From JAAZNF01 sp964561025 (GTDB lineage Bacteria > Myxococcota > B64-G9), in assembly GCA_964561025.1 (NCBI GenBank), contig CAZLNM010000105.1:1-18919 (forward strand): 18,919 bases of DNA, in the 5' to 3' direction. Made by a program: the position numbers and the translations under genes. The first letter of the stretch is position 1, and every line of letters starts with the position of its first letter. The notes under the pieces are model-generated. The model did not search any database. It was given only the letters and a program-made list of their open reading frames with translations, and had not been told where the DNA came from. Shown here piece by piece: positions 15,236 to 18,919 of this stretch.

Positions 15236-15705
15236 GGGGATGTTCCTCCCGAGCGCAGCCAGGCCAGCACCTCGGCCTCCTCGGTCGGGGTGAGGGCCGA
15301 GAGCCCGGGGTGGGCCTTCTCGCGTCCGCTGCCCCAGCGGATGAGCGCGCTGCGTTCCGGGATTCCCAGATCGCAAAAAGACAGCACCAGAAAATAATCG
15401 CCCAAAAAAGGCTCGGGAAGCTCTCGCGGATCGGAGATGGTGCTCTGAGCAGGGAACGGAGAAGACGCCGGGCGCAGCCGGAATGTCGTGTCCCGCGCGT
15501 GGCAGTCCGCGAGCGCGCACGAAGCCACCAGGTGAGGTTGGACCGATGCGCCGAATGTCACGGGATCCGGAACGCGCATGTTCCTTCCCAGGGTTTTCTC
15601 CCCGGGTTCGATGGTACCGCAGGCCGCCGGGAACATGCCGAAAAGCCCCATGAAAACAAGCATCCTACCAAAGAGGAAGCATGCGGTTCGGTTCCCGTCT
15701 GTCAT
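15232..15705 (-). CDS. Lipoprotein with cytochrome-c-like CX4CH motif
   Basis: The product is up to 157 residues. The lipobox PAAC places the lipidated Cys at 29. The mature protein has FGASVQPHLVASCALADCHA (51-70), a C63-x4-C68-H69 variant of the haem-binding motif, and a second Cys at 111. HPGLSALTPTEEAEVLAWLRSG (132-153) resembles the C-terminal helix of cytochrome-like domains in myxobacterial and planctomycetal surface lipoproteins. Whether haem is bound is uncertain. The start is uncertain too: the ATG at 15705 has no ribosome site and would be almost leaderless, while ATGs at 15663 and 15651 give a more usual lipoprotein signal. First gene of the operon; its TGA overlaps the next GTG. 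Confidence 0.72.
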   Translation of the reverse strand: MTDGNRTACFLFGRMLVFMGLFGMFPAACGTIEPGEKTLGRNMRVPDPVTFGASVQPHLVASCALADCHARDTTFRLRPASSPFPAQSTISDPRELPEPFLGDYFLVLSFCDLGIPERSALIRWGSGREKAHPGLSALTPTEEAEVLAWLRSGGTSP

Positions 15706-15714
15706 CGGGAGGCG

Positions 15715-15743
15715 ACGATATTATGGCTCGTGCCGCGTGTCAA
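15715..15743 (-). promoter_or_regulatory. Candidate sigma70-type promoter of the ten-gene operon
   Basis: On the minus strand a perfect TTGACA (-35, 15743-15738) is followed after 17 bases by TATCGT (-10, 15720-15715, four of six consensus bases). The predicted transcript starts near 15708, just before the first gene. Other -10-like AT steps nearby (TAATAT) have poor spacing. Confidence 0.5.
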
Positions 15744-15794
15744 CCAGTAGGCCGCCGTGGCTCGAGCCGGGTTCCGGTCACGCCAGTCGATTCG

Positions 15795-15809
15795 TAATAT
15801 GTTGTATTA
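15795..15809. promoter_or_regulatory. Possible operator: small inverted repeat between divergent promoters
   Basis: TAATA-TGTTG-TATTA is a perfect five-base inverted repeat in the AT-rich spacer between the two divergent promoter candidates. The arms are short and the background is AT-rich, so chance is a real alternative. Confidence 0.2.
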
Positions 15810-15831
15810 TATGAAATTATCGTTATTTTTC

Positions 15832-15860
15832 TTGACTTTCTGCTTGCGATTGATGACAAT
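15832..15860 (+). promoter_or_regulatory. Candidate promoter of the small basic protein gene
   Basis: TTGACT (15832-15837), a 17-base spacer and GACAAT (15855-15860) fit a sigma70 promoter. The stretch just upstream is strongly AT-rich and could act as an UP element. The predicted leader to the ATG at 15931 is about 65 bases. Confidence 0.5.
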
Positions 15861-15920
15861 GCCTTTCATGCCTCGCTCGGACGAAGTCCCGGCTTCACAT
15901 CTGTAAACTAGCAGAATCAG

Positions 15921-15933
15921 AGGAGGAGAGATG
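15921..15933 (+). promoter_or_regulatory. Strong ribosome binding site of the small basic protein
   Basis: AGGAGGAG at 15921-15928 precedes the ATG at 15931. It is among the best Shine-Dalgarno matches in the window and is the main reason to call this short frame a gene. Confidence 0.7.
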
Positions 15934-16083
15934 GGACAAAACTCGAAGAAATCTTGCCGAAAGACAAATGGCCTGAAAAATTCTGGGACCAAGAAAAAAA
16001 GCCTCACGGCGTCAACCAACAAGAGAAATCCGAAGGTCGTGGACGACAGACAACTTCTCAAGGACTGGGAGCATGTGACCTGA
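15931..16083 (+). CDS. Small, highly basic protein (50 aa), unknown function
   Basis: The frame from ATG at 15931 to TGA at 16083 gives 50 residues, starting MGQNSKKSCRKTNGLKN and ending LLKDWEHVT. It has ten Lys and three Arg against four acidic residues, most of the charge lying in the first 35 residues with a KKK at 21-23. The acidic and aromatic tail is distinct. There is no signal peptide or membrane segment. Support for expression is the strong ribosome site and a promoter-like element upstream. The base composition is much lower in GC than the flanking genes. A nucleic-acid-binding or ribosome-associated role is a guess from charge alone. It converges on the membrane protein gene at 16134. 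Confidence 0.6.
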   Translation: MGQNSKKSCRKTNGLKNSGTKKKSLTASTNKRNPKVVDDRQLLKDWEHVT

Positions 16084-16133
16084 CGGTGTGTCGAGACGGG
16101 GGAGGAACGAGCCTGAACGGCTGAGGAGCGGGA

Positions 16134-17030
16134 TCACCTTTCAGCGGGCGGGGTCTTCGGAAGAAGTTTTCTCAACTCCTCCTGCTTCTTTTCATCAATC
16201 TGCTTGGTCGCTTCTTGCAGCTTCTTCAAGTCGCTTCGAATTTGAAGATCCTGGTATATCCGCCATCCCAGCCAGATTCCGACCCCGAGGAGGACTACCA
16301 GCGCGAGCAGGAGGATGTCTCTGACGCTCAGAGAGAACCTGCGCCGCACGACTCTCGAGGAGGTGGCCATGGGCGCCGGTCCGCTGATGATGAGCACTTT
16401 CTTCTCTTTGTCATGGCTCCGGCTCCGCCGGGAGGGCGCGGTCCCCTCGAATTCGCTGATGTCGAGCGGCTGGACACCGCCGGTGGTCCCGCTGGCGAAA
16501 CGTGGTCTTTCGCGGTTCTCTGTCGTTCCTGTTGGCGCCCATTCTCGAGGGGTCGGCGGTCTCGGGATCTGGCCGGAGGGCGTGCTCTTCTTCTTCTGGA
16601 AGACGGGAGGGGTGCTCTTTGGCGGCGCCGGCGAGTCTTCCAATGCCTCGAAGATGCTATCCAGCGGTTCGTTGGGCTTATCGATTTTTCTGCTCCCGGC
16701 CGCAGGCGTTCTGCGCGAGGGCATCGGCGTGGGTCTTACGAGTTTCGGGCTCGTCACGGGAGGCGCGAAAACCGGGAGAAACTCCTCGTCGGATGACTGC
16801 GGCAGATCGATGTCGATGTCGATGGCGCTTTCCTCGGCCGTTGAGCCCTTACCCGGCGTTCTGGAGTTTTTCGGATCCTTGTCGCCCTGATTCGTCCGCT
16901 CCTGGACGACCGTGGTCTCCAGATCCGATTCGAGCTCGGACTCGAGCAGTTCGTGGAGCAGGCGCGCTCTGGGCTTCGCGCGCTTCGCTCCTGCTTGCGT
17001 CGAGTCGTCTTCGTCGTTCTTTTGAGCCAT
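16134..17030 (-). CDS. Single-pass membrane protein with long disordered cytoplasmic region
   Basis: The product is 298 residues, not recognised. The start at 17030 (MAQKNDEDD) has AAGG seven bases upstream; the longer frame would run back into the glyQ promoter. Residues 1-210 are low-complexity: an acidic/helical stretch (LLHELLESELESDLE, 24-38), DIDIDLP (71-77), then Pro/Ser/Thr/Lys-rich sequence with repeated TP and PP steps. FSLSVRDILLLALVVLLGVGIW (232-253) is the transmembrane segment, preceded by RVVRRR, which favours the N-terminus inside. Residues 257-290 form a charged coiled coil on the far side (QIRSDLKKLQEATKQIDEKK). This layout resembles scaffold or signalling proteins with an intracellular tail. 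The many Ser/Thr-Pro sites could be kinase targets, but no kinase gene is present here. Confidence 0.75.
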   Translation of the reverse strand: MAQKNDEDDSTQAGAKRAKPRARLLHELLESELESDLETTVVQERTNQGDKDPKNSRTPGKGSTAEESAIDIDIDLPQSSDEEFLPVFAPPVTSPKLVRPTPMPSRRTPAAGSRKIDKPNEPLDSIFEALEDSPAPPKSTPPVFQKKKSTPSGQIPRPPTPREWAPTGTTENRERPRFASGTTGGVQPLDISEFEGTAPSRRSRSHDKEKKVLIISGPAPMATSSRVVRRRFSLSVRDILLLALVVLLGVGIWLGWRIYQDLQIRSDLKKLQEATKQIDEKKQEELRKLLPKTPPAER

Positions 17031-17120
17031 GAGGAAACCTTGAAAAATGCTATTCCAATCCATCGGATACTGCAAGATTACGGAATCGTTTTTCTCTGAG
17101 CCGGCGGCCCCTTCAAGTGC

Positions 17121-17149
17121 TTGACTTGGATCGGGCTCGATGCTAGCTT
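17121..17149 (+). promoter_or_regulatory. Candidate promoter of glyQ with extended -10
   Basis: TTGACT (17121-17126), a 17-base spacer, and TAGCTT (17144-17149) preceded by TGC form an extended -10 promoter. Initiation would fall near 17156, downstream of the ATG at 17140, so that ATG cannot be the start of this transcript. Confidence 0.5.
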
Positions 17150-17162
17150 GCGCCGCGAAAAC

Positions 17163-17178
17163 AAGGAAACTCACCTTG
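17163..17178 (+). promoter_or_regulatory. Ribosome binding site deciding the glyQ TTG start
   Basis: AAGGA at 17163-17167 lies eight bases before the TTG at 17176. The upstream in-frame ATG at 17140 has no such site. Confidence 0.6.
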
Positions 17179-18075
17179 CTCACATTTCAGGAATTAATCT
17201 TACGGCTTGCGGAGTTCTGGTCGAAGAAGGGCTGCCTGATACGCCAGCCGTACGACCTGGAGAAGGGCGCGGGCACGTTTCACCCGGCCACCTTTCTGCA
17301 CTGCCTGGGACCGGAGCCCTGGAAGGTGGCATACGTGGAACCCTGCCGCCGGCCCACGGACGGGCGTTATGGGGAGAACCCCAACCGCTTGCAACACTAC
17401 TATCAGTTCCAGGTGTTGCTGAAGCCGTCGCCGCAAGACGTCCAGGATCTGTACCTCGACAGCCTGCGGTTCATCGGGATCCCGATCGAGGACCACGACC
17501 TGCGCTTCGTGGAGGACGACTGGGAATCGCCCACCCTCGGCGCCTGGGGGCTCGGCTGGGAGGTGTGGTTGGACGGCATGGAGGTCACCCAGTTCACCTA
17601 CTTCCAGCAGGCGGGCGGCATCGATCTGAAACCGATCTCGGTGGAGCTCACCTACGGGCTCGAGCGGCTGGCCATGCTCCTCCAGGACAAGCTCTCGATC
17701 TTCGATCTGAAATGGAACGACGACGTGACCTACCGCCAGGTCCACCACCAGGCGGAGGTCGAGTATTCCGAGTACAACTTCAAGGTCGCGGACACCGGGA
17801 TGCTGTTCGGGCTCTTTGACACCTACGAGAAGGAGTGCCGCCGCATCCTGGCGCACGGGGCCGAATGCCATCGCTCCCAGGTCCTGCCCGCCTACGACTA
17901 CTGCCTGAAGTGCTCGCACACCTTCAACCTGTTGGACGCGCGGGGCGCCATCAGCGTGACCGAGCGGCAGGCCTACATCGGACGGGTTCGCGCCCTGGCT
18001 CGCGAGTGCGCCATGGCGTATCTTTCGGAGCGCGAGCGGCTGGGATGGCCCCTGGGCAAAACCGGCGCCGCGTGA
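17176..18075 (+). CDS. glyQ: Glycyl-tRNA synthetase alpha subunit
   Basis: The product is 299 residues from the TTG, the usual length of GlyQ (about 290-305). It forms the catalytic alpha subunit of the alpha2beta2 class II enzyme that charges tRNA-Gly in the cytoplasm. Family blocks are all present: the start LTFQELILRLAEFW, QPYDLEKGAGTFHPATFL, PWKVAYVEPCRRPTDGRYGE, NPNRLQHYYQFQVLLKPSP, EDDWESPTLGAWGLGWEVW, GMEVTQFTYFQQ and the AISVTERQAYI helix. The start is taken at TTG 17176 because of its ribosome site, agreement with the family's N-terminus, and because the ATG at 17140 lies inside the predicted promoter. A two-TM protein gene follows after 5 bp, then glyS. Confidence 0.97.
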   Translation: MLTFQELILRLAEFWSKKGCLIRQPYDLEKGAGTFHPATFLHCLGPEPWKVAYVEPCRRPTDGRYGENPNRLQHYYQFQVLLKPSPQDVQDLYLDSLRFIGIPIEDHDLRFVEDDWESPTLGAWGLGWEVWLDGMEVTQFTYFQQAGGIDLKPISVELTYGLERLAMLLQDKLSIFDLKWNDDVTYRQVHHQAEVEYSEYNFKVADTGMLFGLFDTYEKECRRILAHGAECHRSQVLPAYDYCLKCSHTFNLLDARGAISVTERQAYIGRVRALARECAMAYLSERERLGWPLGKTGAA

Positions 18076-18080
18076 GATCC

Positions 18081-18386
18081 ATGCAAGATATCGACGCGCT
18101 CATGGACAGCAAGATCGTCATCCTCCTGGGTGGGGGTCTCTTGGCCCTGATCGTGGCCGTCATCATGCGCAAGGGGCGCGTGGTGGAGGAGACTCCCTCC
18201 GTGTTCGAGCGGATCCTGTGGGCGGTGGGGATCCTGGCCGTGCTCTCCGGCGTGTTCGTGGCGGTGTTCCGCCCGGACGTGGTCGATCTTCCCAAGCGCG
18301 ACGAGAAGCAGCTCAAGGAGTTTGATCGCGAGTCCTCGGGCTGCTCGAAACCTCAGCAAGGCCTCAAGGAATACCAGAAGCCCTGA
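18081..18386 (+). CDS. Small two-TM membrane protein between glyQ and glyS
   Basis: The product is 101 residues. Two hydrophobic helices are clear: about 12-28 (IVILLGGGLLALIVAVI) and about 45-62 (ILWAVGILAVLSGVFVAV). They are joined by a short charged loop (MRKGRVVEETPSVFER). The tail from about 65 is hydrophilic (RPDVVDLPKRDEKQLKEFDRE) with a single Cys. No family is recognised. It lies 5 bp after glyQ and 10 bp before glyS, so it is co-transcribed with them. The upstream part of the open frame overlaps glyQ and is not coding. Function is unknown; nothing in the sequence links it to aminoacylation. Confidence 0.8.
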   Translation: MQDIDALMDSKIVILLGGGLLALIVAVIMRKGRVVEETPSVFERILWAVGILAVLSGVFVAVFRPDVVDLPKRDEKQLKEFDRESSGCSKPQQGLKEYQKP

Positions 18387-18396
18387 GGGCCAACAA

Positions 18397-18919
18397 ATGG
18401 ATTTGCTTGTCGAAATTGGATGCGAAGAAATTCCGGCCCGTTTCCTGCCCCCGGCGCGGGCGGCCTTTTCGGAACTTCTGCTTCGGCGGTGCGACGAGTG
18501 CGGCCTGGGGGAGGGCATCCAGGTTCGGTCGCTCGGCACCCCGCGCCGTCTGGCCTGGATCGCCAGCGGGTTGCGCGAGGCGCAGGCAGATCGCGAGGAA
18601 GAGATCCTGGGCCCGCGGCTGGAGGCCGCCTACGATGCCGACGGACAACCCACCCGCGCCTGCCAGGGATTCCTGAAGAGCCGCAACGCCGCCGCCGGGG
18701 ATCTCGTCAAGATCGAGACCTCCCGCGGGACCGTGGTGGGCCTCCGGCGCACCATCCGGGGACGAGCGACCGGCGAGGTGCTGGCGGAGGAGCTCCCCGC
18801 CATTCTGGGCCAGCTCAGTTTTCCAAAGAGCATGCGCTGGGGAGAGGGCACGTTTTCCTTCGTGCGGCCGGTGCACTGGCTGGTGTGCCTCCTGGAGAAC
18901 GAGGTGGTCCGGTTCTCGT
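18397..18919 (+). CDS. glyS: Glycyl-tRNA synthetase beta subunit, N-terminal part (cut by window end)
   Basis: The frame is open from ATG 18397 to the end of the window, giving the first 174 residues of a protein that is normally about 680-720 long. Diagnostic beta-subunit blocks are present: MDLLVEIGCEEIPARFLPP at the start, LGTPRRLAW, EILGPRLEAAYDADGQPTRA and FPKSMRWGEGTFSFVRPVHW. The beta subunit binds tRNA-Gly and pairs with GlyQ. GAGG about nine bases before the ATG is a fair ribosome site. The gene follows the small membrane protein gene by 10 bp. Confidence 0.97.
   Translation, partial: MDLLVEIGCEEIPARFLPPARAAFSELLLRRCDECGLGEGIQVRSLGTPRRLAWIASGLREAQADREEEILGPRLEAAYDADGQPTRACQGFLKSRNAAAGDLVKIETSRGTVVGLRRTIRGRATGEVLAEELPAILGQLSFPKSMRWGEGTFSFVRPVHWLVCLLENEVVRFS

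Noticed and set aside
15807..16061. 84-residue minus-strand frame opposite the small basic protein
   Set aside because: Phe/Leu-rich only because it is the complement of Lys/Asn codons; no ribosome site.
16084..16133. Terminator between the convergent small basic gene and the membrane protein gene
   Set aside because: Only a four-base AGCC/GGCT stem is visible and no T-run follows on either strand.
16315..16890. 191-residue + strand frame opposite the disordered membrane protein
   Set aside because: Shadow of Pro/Ser/Lys-rich codons; the minus frame has a clear membrane helix and coiled coil.
17047..17075. Minus-strand promoter TTGCAG-17-TAGCAT for the gene at 17030
   Set aside because: Weak -35 and the predicted start would run into the ribosome site; kept out of the feature list.

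Overview
The window is GC-rich, densely coded DNA that is most likely from a member of the Myxococcota or a close deltaproteobacterial relative. The clues are a MYXO-CTERM-like sorting tail on a very large Cys-rich surface protein, a long operon of tetratricopeptide (TPR) and outer-membrane barrel proteins that resembles the Glt/Nfs envelope machinery of Myxococcus, and an alpha2beta2-type glycyl-tRNA synthetase. These assignments come from reading the translated sequence; no database search was possible.

Left part, + strand (50-4785): a secreted protein of about 1371 residues. It has a signal peptide, an N-terminal beta domain, a lamin-tail-like domain, about 27 Cys-rich units of the slime-mould CTDC type interrupted by one MopE-like metal-binding segment, and a C-terminal sorting tail. 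Its stop codon overlaps the start of a single-domain HD hydrolase of the Rel/SpoT/MESH1 type. That gene overlaps tail-to-tail with the end of the long minus-strand operon.

Centre, - strand (15705 down to 4742): ten genes packed with 1-14 bp overlaps or gaps of at most 28 bp, read as one operon of about 11 kb. In order they are: a lipoprotein with a cytochrome-like CX4CH motif; an SH3b plus beta-barrel protein; an outer-membrane beta-barrel protein; a DUF3570-like barrel with a lipobox; a secreted coiled-coil/beta protein; a TPR protein; a 1016-residue TPR protein; a TPR lipoprotein; a 98-residue exported protein; and an L,D-transpeptidase. The order barrel-barrel-(two extra genes)-TPR-large TPR-TPR lipoprotein-small exported protein parallels A-B-C-D-E-F of the Myxococcus Glt (gliding) and Nfs (spore coat) clusters. 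No inner-membrane G/J-like protein or AglRQS-like motor gene is present. The operon probably builds an envelope-spanning, peptidoglycan-contacting complex.

The divergent control region (15706-15930) is AT-rich. It holds a candidate promoter for the operon on the minus strand, and one on the plus strand driving a 50-residue, strongly basic small protein with an excellent ribosome binding site.

Right part: a minus-strand single-pass membrane protein with a long disordered cytoplasmic region (16134-17030), then on the + strand glyQ, a small two-TM membrane protein, and the start of glyS, which runs off the window. No stretch of more than 300 bases lacks a gene. No tRNA, rRNA, insertion sequence or CRISPR array was seen.
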